Position numbers and translations under genes: made by a program. Of a stretch of 64,000 nucleotides of DNA, positions 43,577-52,546 are shown piece after piece. Source of the DNA: Kordia sp. TARA_039_SRF (GTDB lineage: Bacteria > Bacteroidota > Bacteroidia > Flavobacteriales > Flavobacteriaceae); the NCBI GenBank assembly GCA_006383075.2, contig SMNH02000005.1, positions 217,996-281,995 on the forward strand. The letters are read 5' to 3'. Positions within the stretch are counted from its first letter, which is position 1; every line of letters begins with the position of its first letter. The notes below the pieces were generated by a model that saw only the letters and a program-made list of their open reading frames with translations, did not search any database and was not told the DNA's origin.

Positions 43577-44227
43577 TTATTGTTTTCCTTTGGCTTCAGC
43601 CCAAACGTTGATAGTTCCTGTACTGCCAATTTGAGATTTTGGCACTTCTACAACTACAGATAGTACATTGGTTCCAGCAAATGTGTCACTTCCTGGGTCG
43701 TTAAAACCAGTAGCATTTCCTGCAATGATTTCTCCGTACTGAGCAAAATCCATAAAGAAAGGATCATCTCTTGGTCCTGCGAAAAACTGCATTCCGTTAT
43801 TCGTAGCTGTAATTGCACTTTCTCCATACGAAGTTATCTCTACGGAAGATTGTATTCCTGAAGTTTCAATTACACTATTCAATCCAGTGTTGCTTGGAGA
43901 GATAGGTCCGAAAAAATACATTCTATCTCCTCTTGGAATCGCTTGGATAACCAAGTCCTCTACATTGTCACCTGAAGTGTCAATATTAATTTCAATTAAT
44001 GTGTTTTCATCAAAAGAAGCATTTCCTGTAGCGGTAGGACTTAATAATCCTTGTGTATTTACTACAAATGCTATTGAATTTCCGCTTTCTCCTTGAAAGG
44101 CATAAAAATCAGTAATATCAGAAGAGGTTCCTTGTACTGCTGGCGCGTCAATATGATCGGCTGCAATTAAGAAGAAACTTCCAACCAGTACAATACTGAT
44201 TCCTAAAATGGTTGTTATTCGTTTCAT
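43577..44227 (-). CDS. DUF4331 protein, N-terminal half
   Basis: This is a 216-residue exported protein with an N-terminal hydrophobic segment (TTILGISIVLVGSFFLIAAD), followed by the DUF4331 opening motif DHIDAPAVQGTSSDITDFYA. It ends with TNVLSVVVEVPKSQIG and NVWAEAKGKQ, corresponding to about the middle of a full-length DUF4331 protein. It has no lipobox, unlike its partner, so the two halves may occupy different places in the envelope. It is the first gene of the DUF4331-DUF4331-TPR set. Confidence 0.88.
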   Translation of the reverse strand: MKRITTILGISIVLVGSFFLIAADHIDAPAVQGTSSDITDFYAFQGESGNSIAFVVNTQGLLSPTATGNASFDENTLIEINIDTSGDNVEDLVIQAIPRGDRMYFFGPISPSNTGLNSVIETSGIQSSVEITSYGESAITATNNGMQFFAGPRDDPFFMDFAQYGEIIAGNATGFNDPGSDTFAGTNVLSVVVEVPKSQIGSTGTINVWAEAKGKQ

Positions 44228-44654
44228 AATTTTTTTGAGTTTAATTAATTTTTATTGCTTTACACCTTTATATACGAGAACAATGGTGAGGTGGTTTTTA
44301 AAAAGAGTAAAGTTTTTTTGAAAAAGTTTGCTAATTCATTAGAAATTAAATTTAATTAACTGTATTTCAGTCATTTAAATTTTTAATTTTTTTTCAAAAA
44401 AAGTGAAATTATTTTCAGTAAAGCATAAAAAGAGATGGAGGTTTTTGAAAAATCAACTAGAAGTTTCAAAAAGAAAGTAACCAACAGAAAACGGTAGATT
44501 GTATTTCAGCGGATTAAAAAGCTGCAAGATTTGCACGATAAAGCAATCTTTACATTATTCAATTTTTTAATCTTTCAATCCAAAAATATACGTGCGAATG
44601 CTACGACAATTGTGTATATTTGTCACAAAGTAAATAACCAACAAAGTATATAGT
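44228..44654. other. Divergent intergenic region DUF4331 / ettA
   Basis: These 427 bp are strongly AT-rich (long A and T runs near 44300-44410). A -7 box (44615-44622) serves ettA. I see no coding frame, hairpin terminator or repeat family member. Confidence 0.5.
44615..44622 (+). promoter_or_regulatory. Putative -7 box before ettA
   Basis: TATATTTG matches TANNTTTG and ends 32 bp before the ettA start. Confidence 0.45.
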
Positions 44655-46346
44655 ATGTCAGACGATAAGAAAGTTATCTTTTCTATGAATAGGGTTTCCA
44701 AAACCTATCAAAGTACGAACAAACAAGTTTTAAAAGATATATACCTCAGTTTTTTCTACGGTGCCAAAATCGGAATTCTCGGTTTAAATGGTTCGGGAAA
44801 ATCTACCTTATTAAAAATCATAGCAGGAGTTGAAAAAAATTACCAAGGAGAAGTTACGTTTTCGCCAGGCTATAAAGTGGGATATTTGGAGCAAGAACCA
44901 CAATTAGACGAAGAGAAAACCGTACTAGATGTAGTAAAAGAAGGTGTAGCAGAAACGGTTGCAGTGCTTGATGAATACAATAAAATCAACGATATGTTTG
45001 GTTTGGAAGAAGTATATTCGGATGCTGATAAAATGGACAAACTCATGGCGCGTCAAGCGGAATTGCAAGACCAAATCGATGCGAGCAACGCTTGGGAATT
45101 GGATACCAAACTAGAAATTGCGATGGATGCTCTGCGTACGCCAGAACCAGACAAGAAAATTGGTGTATTATCTGGTGGAGAACGTCGTCGTGTAGCCTTG
45201 TGTCGTTTACTTTTACAAGAACCAGAAATTTTACTACTCGATGAGCCTACCAATCACTTGGATGCAGAATCGGTACATTGGTTGGAGCATCACTTAGCAC
45301 AATACAAAGGAACGGTGATTGCCGTAACGCACGACCGTTATTTTTTAGACAACGTTGCCGGTTGGATTTTAGAATTGGATAGAGGAGAAGGCATTCCGTG
45401 GGAAGGAAACTATTCTTCTTGGCTTGACCAAAAATCAAAACGTTTAGCACAAGAAAGTAAAACCGCTTCCAAACGTCAAAAAACGTTGGAGCGAGAGCTG
45501 GAATGGGTTCGACAAGGAGCAAAAGGTCGTCAAACCAAGCAAAAAGCACGTTTAAAGAATTACGATAAATTATTAAATCAAGACCAGAAACAAACGGAAG
45601 AAAAACTAGAAATCTACATTCCAAATGGACCTCGCTTGGGAACAAACGTGATTGAAGCAAAAGGCGTTTCCAAAGCGTACGGCGATAAACTGTTATACGA
45701 AGATTTAAACTTTAACTTACCGCAAGCAGGAATTGTAGGTATCATTGGACCAAACGGAGCTGGTAAAACAACTATTTTCCGTATGATAATGGGCGAAGAA
45801 ACACCAGATAAAGGAACGTTTACAGTCGGAGATACCGCAAAATTAGCGTATGTTGATCAATCGCATAGTAATATTGATCCTGAGAAATCGATTTGGGCAA
45901 ACTTCTCCGATGAGCAGGAATTGATTATGATGGGCGGAAAGCAAGTGAATTCTAGAGCATATTTGAGTCGTTTTAACTTTTCTGGAAGTGAGCAAAACAA
46001 AAAAGTAAGCACACTTTCTGGTGGAGAACGAAACCGACTGCACTTGGCAATGACGCTCAAAGAAGAAGGAAACGTATTGCTATTGGATGAGCCTACGAAC
46101 GATTTGGACGTAAATACCTTACGAGCACTAGAAGAAGGTTTGGAAAACTTTGCAGGCTGTGCCGTAGTTATTTCGCACGACAGATGGTTTTTAGACAGAA
46201 TCTGTACACACATCTTAGCTTTTGAAGGTGATTCACAAGTATATTTCTTTGAAGGAAGCTTCTCGGATTACGAAGAAAACAAAAAGAAACGCTTGGGTGG
46301 CGACTTGATGCCGAAGCGTATTAAGTATAAGAAGTTGATTAGATAG
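44655..46346 (+). CDS. ettA: Energy-dependent translational throttle protein EttA
   Basis: This 563-residue ABC-F ATPase binds the ribosomal E site and links translation to the ATP/ADP ratio. There are two ABC domains and no membrane part. Domain 1 has LGLNGSGKSTLLK (about residue 39), LSGGERRRVALCRLLL and LLLDEPTNHLDAESV. The linker is basic and helical (QKSKRLAQESKTASKRQKTL). Domain 2 has IGPNGAGKTTIFR (about 356), LSGGERNRLHLAM and LLLDEPTNDLDVNT. The insert in domain 1 and the length match EttA. Confidence 0.95.
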   Translation: MSDDKKVIFSMNRVSKTYQSTNKQVLKDIYLSFFYGAKIGILGLNGSGKSTLLKIIAGVEKNYQGEVTFSPGYKVGYLEQEPQLDEEKTVLDVVKEGVAETVAVLDEYNKINDMFGLEEVYSDADKMDKLMARQAELQDQIDASNAWELDTKLEIAMDALRTPEPDKKIGVLSGGERRRVALCRLLLQEPEILLLDEPTNHLDAESVHWLEHHLAQYKGTVIAVTHDRYFLDNVAGWILELDRGEGIPWEGNYSSWLDQKSKRLAQESKTASKRQKTLERELEWVRQGAKGRQTKQKARLKNYDKLLNQDQKQTEEKLEIYIPNGPRLGTNVIEAKGVSKAYGDKLLYEDLNFNLPQAGIVGIIGPNGAGKTTIFRMIMGEETPDKGTFTVGDTAKLAYVDQSHSNIDPEKSIWANFSDEQELIMMGGKQVNSRAYLSRFNFSGSEQNKKVSTLSGGERNRLHLAMTLKEEGNVLLLDEPTNDLDVNTLRALEEGLENFAGCAVVISHDRWFLDRICTHILAFEGDSQVYFFEGSFSDYEENKKKRLGGDLMPKRIKYKKLIR

Positions 46347-46356
46347 ACTTCAACTG

Positions 46357-46389
46357 AAGTTGGAGCGAGTTTGCAACTCGTTCCAACTT
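46357..46389. repeat. REP hairpin, left side of the RAYT gene
   Basis: AAGTTGGAGCGAGTT pairs with AACTCGTTCCAACTT (one G-T) around a TGC loop. The same sequence recurs on the right side of the transposase gene. Confidence 0.9.
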
Positions 46390-46456
46390 TGAAACTAAAA
46401 TTAGAATATAATCCTCTTTTTTAATACTCATAAATTAAATTTTTAAATTTATAATT

Positions 46457-47002
46457 ATGAGTAGAAAATATAAATTCCACAATGCGTCAGGTGTTTATTT
46501 TATAAGTTTTGCAACAGTTTATTGGTTAGATGTTTTTACAAGACAACTCTATTTTGACATTTTAACAGATAGTATTGATTATTGTAGAAAATATAAAGGT
46601 ATGAAGCTCTATTGCTATTGTATCATGCCTAATCACTTACACTTGATTTTTCAATCTACAGAAAATAATCCTTCAGGATTACTTAGAGATTTTAAGAAAT
46701 TTACTTCTAAAAAGTTGGTGCAAGCCATCAAAGTAAACCCAAAAGAGAGTAGAAAGAAATGGTTTTTAGATATGTTTGAGAAAGCAGGTAAAGAGCGAAG
46801 TAATGTAGCTCAATATCAATTTTGGCAGCAACATAATCATCCTATTGAGTTGTGGAGTGATAAAATAATCAAGCAAAAAATAAATTATATTCATAACAAT
46901 CCAGTGAAAGCTGGCTTTGTAATAAATCCAACAGATTGGAAGTACTCAAGTGCAAGGAACTTTTGTGATGATTATAATGTTTTAGAAATTGATGAGATGT
47001 AA
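46457..47002 (+). CDS. REP-associated tyrosine transposase (RAYT)
   Basis: This is a 181-residue Y1/HUH-type transposase of the REP-associated group. The HUH metal motif is in CYCIMPNHLHLIFQS (about residue 53), and the catalytic tyrosine probably lies in KINYIHNNPVKAGFV (about residue 140). RAYTs nick single-stranded REP hairpins and are held responsible for spreading them. Hairpins with the core GCGAGTT...AACTCG flank this gene on both sides, forming a RAYT-REP unit between ettA and the VOC gene. Confidence 0.93.
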   Translation: MSRKYKFHNASGVYFISFATVYWLDVFTRQLYFDILTDSIDYCRKYKGMKLYCYCIMPNHLHLIFQSTENNPSGLLRDFKKFTSKKLVQAIKVNPKESRKKWFLDMFEKAGKERSNVAQYQFWQQHNHPIELWSDKIIKQKINYIHNNPVKAGFVINPTDWKYSSARNFCDDYNVLEIDEM

Positions 47003-47007
47003 TTTTG

Positions 47008-47028
47008 TCACGAGTTGGAAACTCGCGA
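47008..47028. repeat. REP half-hairpin directly after the RAYT gene
   Basis: CGAGTT-GGA-AACTCG (47011-47025) shares the stem core of the two larger flanking hairpins, within TCACGAGTTGGAAACTCGCG. Confidence 0.8.
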
Positions 47029-47069
47029 CGACTGAGAATAATTTACAGTAAAACTGTAATAAAAACTTA

Positions 47070-47101
47070 AAGTTGGAGCGAGTTTGTAACTCGTTCCAAC
47101 T
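47070..47101. repeat. REP hairpin, right side of the RAYT gene
   Basis: AAGTTGGAGCGAGTT, loop TGT, then AACTCGTTCCAACT. It is nearly identical and in the same orientation to the copy at 46357-46389. It abuts the 3' end of the VOC gene and may serve as its terminator stem. Confidence 0.9.
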
Positions 47102-47513
47102 ATTTCGAAAACACTTCTCTCTCATCAGAAAACGCTTTAAATTCTAGTGGGTTTCCACTAAAATCAAAGACAAACATCGTTCGTTGTTCGCCAGGTTTTC
47201 CAGCATAGCGTATTTGTGGTTTTACAACAAATTCAATATCGTGTTTTTCAAAGGTTTGCTGTAAGGTTTCAAACTGTGCAACCGTCAACAAGCAGCCAAA
47301 ATGCGGAATGGGAACCTTGATGCCATCTACTTTTCCACAATAATCAAGTGGTGGAATGTTATCACTTACATGTCCCGTTAATTGATGACCAAAAAAATCA
47401 AAATCTATCCAGTGTTCTGTGGAGCGACCTTCTGTGCAGGCCAACATTTCAACATAAAATTTTCGAGTCGAGGCAATATCTTTTACCTTAAAGGCATAAT
47501 GAAAAGCATTCAT
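47100..47513 (-). CDS. VOC family protein (glyoxalase-like)
   Basis: This is a 137-residue vicinal-oxygen-chelate protein. Paired beta-alpha-beta-beta-beta modules are visible (MNAFHYAFKVKDIASTRKFY at the start, then PIPHFGCLLTVAQFETLQQ). The candidate metal ligands are His in NAFHYAF and HFG and Glu in NPLEFKAF near the C terminus. The substrate is unknown. It is a single gene on the minus strand, with REP DNA at its 3' end. Confidence 0.88.
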   Translation of the reverse strand: MNAFHYAFKVKDIASTRKFYVEMLACTEGRSTEHWIDFDFFGHQLTGHVSDNIPPLDYCGKVDGIKVPIPHFGCLLTVAQFETLQQTFEKHDIEFVVKPQIRYAGKPGEQRTMFVFDFSGNPLEFKAFSDEREVFSK

Positions 47514-47732
47514 ACATGTGTGATTTTAAATTAATTAAGAACATAATTTTGTTCTAATAATCGGAAAGATACAATCATTTTACTGATTGTAAATACTGCG
47601 CTTTGAAATTATAGTGATACATGCCCAAAAGTATGTTGTGAAATTATTACAATGATTTTTATGTAAAGATTTTTTGAAAGTATTTTACTATCTTATTTTT
47701 TCGTATTTTGGGGTGTTTTAAAATTCAAATCT

Positions 47733-49934
47733 TTGAAAAAACTAGTACTAACCACTACCATTTTATACCTACTGATGATTCTTCCTGCGCAGAGTCAAGA
47801 TTTGCAAGAAGAACAAATTCGTGACAGCATTGAGAAATATTTAGATATTTCGGAAGAAACCTATTTTAAATACCAATATAACAAAACAATAGAGGCGGCC
47901 AATCGTGGAATTGATTTGGCAAATCAGATTAAAGACAATTACTACCTTGCTAACTTTTATAACGATTTGGGATTGTCTTACGACGGGATTTCTGAATTTT
48001 TAAAATCAAAAGAAAGTTATTTAGAGTCTATCTACTACGCAAATAATATTGACAATGACACGCTTAAAAGTTGGATTTACAATAATCTAGGGAATTTATA
48101 TTCAGAAGGTTTTAAAAAAATCGACTCTGCACTTATGTATTACAAAAAGTCATTGGACTATGCTGAAAAAGTGAAAGATACGTTTGAAATTTTAACACCT
48201 ATTCTAAATATTGGTTGGACGTACATAGATCAGGGCGATTACGATACTGCGTTTCCGTACTTGCAAAAGTCGGAGCAAATGATTTACACAAAACACGGCG
48301 ACAAATCCGCCAAAGCGCAAATTAATTTCTTATTAGGACGCTATCATACTTCTAAAAACAATCTAGCAAAAGCTGAAACAAAATTTAAAAGTGCTATCGA
48401 ATTTGGAGAGAAAGATAATTTGCTTGAAGAATTGGTTGAAATTTACAGAGAATATGCCACTTTAGCCGAAAAACAAGGAGAACACAAAAAGGCGTTTACG
48501 TTGTTAGAAACTCACTTGAAATTAAAAGATTCTTCCTTAAATGAAATAAAAGTCAAAGAAAATCAAATTGCATTGGCACGCTTTGCGGTTGATGATTATA
48601 AAAAAGATTTAGACCGTGTAAAAGAAGAGCAAAAATCGCAAGAAACCATCATGAAAAAATCGCAACAAATCTCGTATGTGTTGATGATTGCAGGTTTTAT
48701 TTTGATCTTATTGTTGATTAATATGTTTAAAAATTACAAGTTTAGAACCAAAGCGTTGAATAAACTTCGTTCCAAAAATCAACAATTGCGAGAAGCGAAA
48801 GAAGAAGCAGAAGCGCAAGCAAATATGAAAGCGCAATTCTTCTCAACAGTCAGTCACGAATTACGCACACCATTGTACGGCGTGGTAGGTTTGACATCGT
48901 TACTTTCGGAAGATTTTCCTAGTTTAAAAGAAAATGAAAACTTTAAATCGCTCAAATTCTCAAGTACCTATTTGCTGTCGCTTATTAATAATGTGTTGCA
49001 AATCAATAAAATAGAATCGCAAGGCATCAAGTTGGAAAGTATCCCATTCAATGTAAGGAACTTGGTAAATGAAGTGGTAAATTCGTTCAGTTTTGCAGCG
49101 AGTCAAAACAAAAACAAAGTACATCAAGAAATCGATTCGAAAATTCCAGCAATCTTATTGGGCGATTCTGTGCGATTGTCGCAAATACTAATGAATCTTA
49201 TTGGAAACGCTATCAAATTTACGGAAAAAGGAAACATTTGGATTCGATTGACGTCAGAAGAAAAGCGAGGCAAAAAGCATACGATTAAATTTGTCATACA
49301 AGACGACGGCATCGGCATTCCGAAAGAAAAGCAAGTTTCGGTATTTGATAAGTTTGTACAGTTGCGTCCGATAGAAAAAAATTATCAAGGAACTGGTTTG
49401 GGACTTTCCATTGTAAAACGCTTATTGTTACTTTTTAACAGTGATATTTCGCTTAAAAGTGAAGAAGATAATGGCACTGAGTTTTCATTCTCAATTACTT
49501 TTGAAGAAAGTGATGAAGCTTCTATGAAAGATGCTGTAGTGCCTACGAAAACCATCAACACGCTTGAGAAACGCATTTTAATTGTGGATGACAATAAAAT
49601 CAATCGTGTTGTTACGAAACGAATTCTACAAAACAAAGGCTATCAGTGCGACGTTGCCGAAGATGGACTTGATGCGATTGACGTTTTAAAAGTGAATACA
49701 TATGATTTAATTTTGATGGACATCAATATGCCGCGCATTGATGGAATAGAAACCACAAAACACATTCGGGAAAACGACCAAAAAACACCAATCATTGCGT
49801 TAACAGCTGTAGAAGAAGACCAAGTGCGCGACCGTATTTTTGAAGCTGGCATGAACGATTTCATCATCAAACCGTATGACTTGGCGGAATTTCATCAAAT
49901 CATTCTAAAAAACCTGTATGTAACGACTAAATAA
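47733..49934 (+). CDS. TPR hybrid sensor histidine kinase/response regulator
   Basis: This 733-residue hybrid kinase starts with TTG at 47733; no in-frame ATG exists upstream, and this start gives signal MKKLVLTTTILYLLMILPAQ. A periplasmic TPR sensor (about 30-290) follows, then one membrane helix (YVLMIAGFILILLLINMF, about 310-327), the phospho-acceptor helix FFSTVSHELRTPLYGVVG (His about 375), an ATPase domain (LIGNAIKF, DDGIGIPKEK, GTGLGLSIVKRL) and a C-terminal receiver (ILIVDDNKIN, Asp about 663 in LMDINMPRIDG, Lys in FIIKPYD). No DNA-binding output is fused, so the partner is elsewhere. Confidence 0.93.
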   Translation: MKKLVLTTTILYLLMILPAQSQDLQEEQIRDSIEKYLDISEETYFKYQYNKTIEAANRGIDLANQIKDNYYLANFYNDLGLSYDGISEFLKSKESYLESIYYANNIDNDTLKSWIYNNLGNLYSEGFKKIDSALMYYKKSLDYAEKVKDTFEILTPILNIGWTYIDQGDYDTAFPYLQKSEQMIYTKHGDKSAKAQINFLLGRYHTSKNNLAKAETKFKSAIEFGEKDNLLEELVEIYREYATLAEKQGEHKKAFTLLETHLKLKDSSLNEIKVKENQIALARFAVDDYKKDLDRVKEEQKSQETIMKKSQQISYVLMIAGFILILLLINMFKNYKFRTKALNKLRSKNQQLREAKEEAEAQANMKAQFFSTVSHELRTPLYGVVGLTSLLSEDFPSLKENENFKSLKFSSTYLLSLINNVLQINKIESQGIKLESIPFNVRNLVNEVVNSFSFAASQNKNKVHQEIDSKIPAILLGDSVRLSQILMNLIGNAIKFTEKGNIWIRLTSEEKRGKKHTIKFVIQDDGIGIPKEKQVSVFDKFVQLRPIEKNYQGTGLGLSIVKRLLLLFNSDISLKSEEDNGTEFSFSITFEESDEASMKDAVVPTKTINTLEKRILIVDDNKINRVVTKRILQNKGYQCDVAEDGLDAIDVLKVNTYDLILMDINMPRIDGIETTKHIRENDQKTPIIALTAVEEDQVRDRIFEAGMNDFIIKPYDLAEFHQIILKNLYVTTK

Positions 49935-50484
49935 AGTACGCACTTCCGTAGATATAAACGCTGCATAAAATCAATTCTCCAATAAAAATACTGATTCCGA
50001 AAATAATAGGATTAATTCGCATCGCACCAGCTACATAACAAATCAAATCTGTAGGAACAAACGGAAAAAATGCCCAAAAAATAATAAACAACGGACCGTA
50101 TTGTCCAGAAAGCTTTTCTTTAACCAAATTAGACGCTTTTGTATCTTTATCGAAAAGTTTGGCAAAACCGAGTTTGTCGGCAAAATAATAGACAATCATA
50201 GAAGAAATCACGATTCCCGCAACGGAAATCAGCAATACAGAAAATAAATTATTCGGAAACAAATACACGCCTGCAAAAATAAGAACAGTACTCGGCAACA
50301 TCACAAATCCGCGAATGATGTGACACAAAAAGAAAATCGCCCAGCCATAATTGCCGTACGATTGAATACTTGTGACTATATTTTCTCGGGAAAACGTATC
50401 GGGAAAGAGGATATTATAAAGAATAAAACCTACAATCAAAACAATCCAAAAACGTCGTAAAAACGTACTATACCGCTCTTTCAT
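49927..50484 (-). CDS. TVP38/TMEM64 family membrane protein
   Basis: This is a 185-residue membrane protein of the TVP38/TMEM64 (SNARE-associated, DedA-related) family, with about five hydrophobic segments. The family signature lies around FFLCHIIRGFVMLPSTVLIF (about residue 50), and a later segment is FWAFFPFVPTDLICYVAGAM. Such proteins are thought to move or flip lipids. It overlaps the 3' end of the kinase gene by 8 bp on the opposite strand. Confidence 0.88.
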   Translation of the reverse strand: MKERYSTFLRRFWIVLIVGFILYNILFPDTFSRENIVTSIQSYGNYGWAIFFLCHIIRGFVMLPSTVLIFAGVYLFPNNLFSVLLISVAGIVISSMIVYYFADKLGFAKLFDKDTKASNLVKEKLSGQYGPLFIIFWAFFPFVPTDLICYVAGAMRINPIIFGISIFIGELILCSVYIYGSAYFI

Positions 50485-50599
50485 TAACTAAATTTTCAAT
50501 TCAAATACAAGACGCCAAAGCTACACAATTGTTACATCATTGAAAGATTAAATTATTGAATGATTGAAAGATTAACAAAACGGCTCCTTAATAGTAATA

Positions 50600-50700
50600 A
50601 TTTTAAGTACGAAAGCTATCTCCACTTTGCTCGACATGACAAGAAGTATAAACAAGCATAAAGCAATCTAAAGCTCTAATAGCGAAGCGAATCTAAAAAG
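50600..50700 (-). repeat. REP-like sequence and CGCTTCGCT unit after the GNAT gene
   Basis: CTATCTCCACTTTGCTCGAC is a palindrome-like sequence of the type seen at 18893. On the minus strand, just after the GNAT stop, the stretch TTAGATTCGCTTCGCTATTA is one unit of the CGCTTYGCT family. Confidence 0.55.
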
Positions 50701-50701
50701 T

Positions 50702-51166
50702 CTACAAAACCAATTCCATCTTAATATCGCCGCGTGCATACGGATTATTTTGCTCAATCGGAATTTCTTGGAAGCCGTACTTTTCGTAGATATACAGCGC
50801 GTTTTTAAGTTTTCGGTTGGAATAAAGAATGATTTTGTCCCATTGTTTTTCTTTAGAAAAATCTAAACAAAACTGTACTAATTGTTGTCCAATATTTTGC
50901 CCTCTGTACTTGGGAGAAACGGCCATTTTTCCAAGTTCAAACACGTTTGTTTTCAATAGCATCAGCGCAAATGTTCCTACAATTGTATCGTCTAATTTGG
51001 CAAAGAAAATATAACCGCCTTTATCAATAATGTACTTTTTTGGCCGACTCAACACTTCTTCATCGTTTGGTTCTACGTAAAAATAGGTTTTCAACCATTC
51101 TACATTCAATTTGTAAAAATCGTTGGAATAACGTGTGTCAAAAGGTATAATTTCAACCGAATTCAT
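50702..51166 (-). CDS. GNAT family N-acetyltransferase
   Basis: This is a 154-residue acetyl-CoA-dependent N-acetyltransferase. The acetyl-CoA loop is KYRGQNIGQQLVQFCLDFSK (about residue 85), with the preceding beta strand VFELGKMAVSP and the later ALYIYEKYGFQEIP. The substrate is unknown. Its start is 2 bp from the hutG stop, so the two are one operon; this suggests a link with histidine-derived amines, but that is only positional. Confidence 0.9.
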   Translation of the reverse strand: MNSVEIIPFDTRYSNDFYKLNVEWLKTYFYVEPNDEEVLSRPKKYIIDKGGYIFFAKLDDTIVGTFALMLLKTNVFELGKMAVSPKYRGQNIGQQLVQFCLDFSKEKQWDKIILYSNRKLKNALYIYEKYGFQEIPIEQNNPYARGDIKMELVL

Positions 51167-51168
51167 GA

Positions 51169-52185
51169 TTATTTACGCATAAAATCTGTAATCAGATAAC
51201 TAAGTAATTTTCCAACCACATATATTTCTCGTTCGTTATTGGGATTTGGCGCTGCTTCACACAAATGTAAATATGCTGCGTTTTTTTGTTTTCCAAAAAA
51301 TGACGCAAACATCCGTGCTTCATTCGCTGTAAAACCGCTTGGAGTCATGGCGCTACTTGGAATATTTTCAATCACATCGCAATCAATTTCTACACCAAAA
51401 GGACGATTATTGATAAAATTTAACGCAGTATTCAATTGAAAAGAAAATCCTTGTTCGTGACGAATTTTAATTCCTTCAAACGTATTATAACGAATACGTG
51501 TCGGATAATTATCCAAAGTTTTAAAAACCTTTTTAGAAGAATAATTTTCATGCAATCCGAAGATAAAATACTTATGTAAAAAATGCTTTTTGAACGCATA
51601 ACTAAAACCGTTTCCGCTATGTCTGCCTTCCAGACTTCGAAAGTCAGAATGCGCATCCAAATTAACCACATTGATGGCTTCACTTTTCCCTAAAGCGGCT
51701 CCGTGAATGTTTCCGAAAGCGTTATTATGTCCGCCGCCAACAATAATCGGCGTTTTTCCTGCACTTACAATCTGAAATACCAAATACGCAACTTCTTCAT
51801 CAATTTTAGCCACCAATTGCGAAAGTAACACATGATATTCAGGCGAATTTTCATCAAAACTTGCGGCTCTTTCCATCAAGTCGGAAAAGTCCAAATATCC
51901 TAACACTAACAAGCGTTTTCCTTTATTAAACGCGTTGTCTTGGGTGTTTAAAAGTGATTTTAGTGCGGCTTTCCAAGCAGTTGTGGCACCTGGTTTTCCA
52001 TGATTGGCACGAATGCCAATATCTTCAGGAATTCCAAAAATTACATACTTCGTATTCGAATTTTTTAACTGTGCGACCAAATTTTCTGTAGATGGCAGAA
52101 TTTCCACCTTTTCGCCAAATTTCGTTTCGCCAGCGCGTTTGGAAATCTGTGAGTTGAGGTCAGCACGTGTGTAGAGTTGTAGCAT
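51169..52185 (-). CDS. hutG: Formimidoylglutamase
   Basis: This 338-residue ureohydrolase-family (arginase/agmatinase) enzyme is expected to split N-formimidoyl-L-glutamate into glutamate and formamide. The binuclear manganese ligands are seen in IIVGGGHNNAFGN (about residue 135), VNLDAHSDFRS (about 160) and EIDCDVIENIPSS (about 270). hutI lies 360 bp upstream on the same strand. The family alone does not separate hutG from agmatinase, but the hut context supports hutG. Confidence 0.88.
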   Translation of the reverse strand: MLQLYTRADLNSQISKRAGETKFGEKVEILPSTENLVAQLKNSNTKYVIFGIPEDIGIRANHGKPGATTAWKAALKSLLNTQDNAFNKGKRLLVLGYLDFSDLMERAASFDENSPEYHVLLSQLVAKIDEEVAYLVFQIVSAGKTPIIVGGGHNNAFGNIHGAALGKSEAINVVNLDAHSDFRSLEGRHSGNGFSYAFKKHFLHKYFIFGLHENYSSKKVFKTLDNYPTRIRYNTFEGIKIRHEQGFSFQLNTALNFINNRPFGVEIDCDVIENIPSSAMTPSGFTANEARMFASFFGKQKNAAYLHLCEAAPNPNNEREIYVVGKLLSYLITDFMRK

Positions 52186-52544
52186 AGGTTACTTTGGTTG
52201 CGAATTGCTAAAGTACGTTTTTAAATGGTTTGATGAAATAGGGAAGTCGGAAAAGATGCTGTAAAATGCCTCCGTCTACGCGAGAATGTAAATTAAGTAT
52301 GTCTGACAATCTAGCAGCAAAGCGGTCTAGATTCTAACAGCGAAGCGAGTCTAATTATCTAAAAAGTGATAGGTTTATTTGCAAAAGGATATACTTATTA
52401 TAAAATTTCACTTAAAACTGAAGTGATGGATTCCTGCCTACGCAGGAATGACAAATTGTGAAAAATTAAATTGAGCAAAGCGAAAAAAAGAAAAAATCTA
52501 AAATCTAACAGCAAAGCGGTCTAGATTCTAAGAGCGCAGCGCGT
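52186..52544. other. Repeat-filled gap between hutI and hutG
   Basis: These 359 bp contain a decayed and a clear REP palindrome (GATTCCTGCCTACGCAGGAA near 52431) and two paired AGCRAAGCG units with 23-bp spacing (52312-52353 and 52509-52546). No coding frame is supported. The REP DNA probably splits what was a compact hutI-hutG operon. Confidence 0.65.
52312..52353 (-). repeat. CGCTTYGCT paired repeat, copy 1
   Basis: Plus-strand AGCAAAGCGGTCTAGATTC is followed 23 bp later by AGCGAAGCGAGTCTAA. The same pair with the same 23-bp offset occurs at 52509-52546 and, more weakly, near 37578. Confidence 0.7.
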
Positions 52545-52546
52545 CT
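52509..52546 (-). repeat. CGCTTYGCT paired repeat, copy 2
   Basis: AGCAAAGCGGTCTAGATTC then, 23 bp on, AGCGCAGCGCGTCTAA. It reaches the hutI stop codon. On the hutI coding strand it reads as TTAGA-spaced CGCTGCGCT and CGCTTTGCT. Confidence 0.7.
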
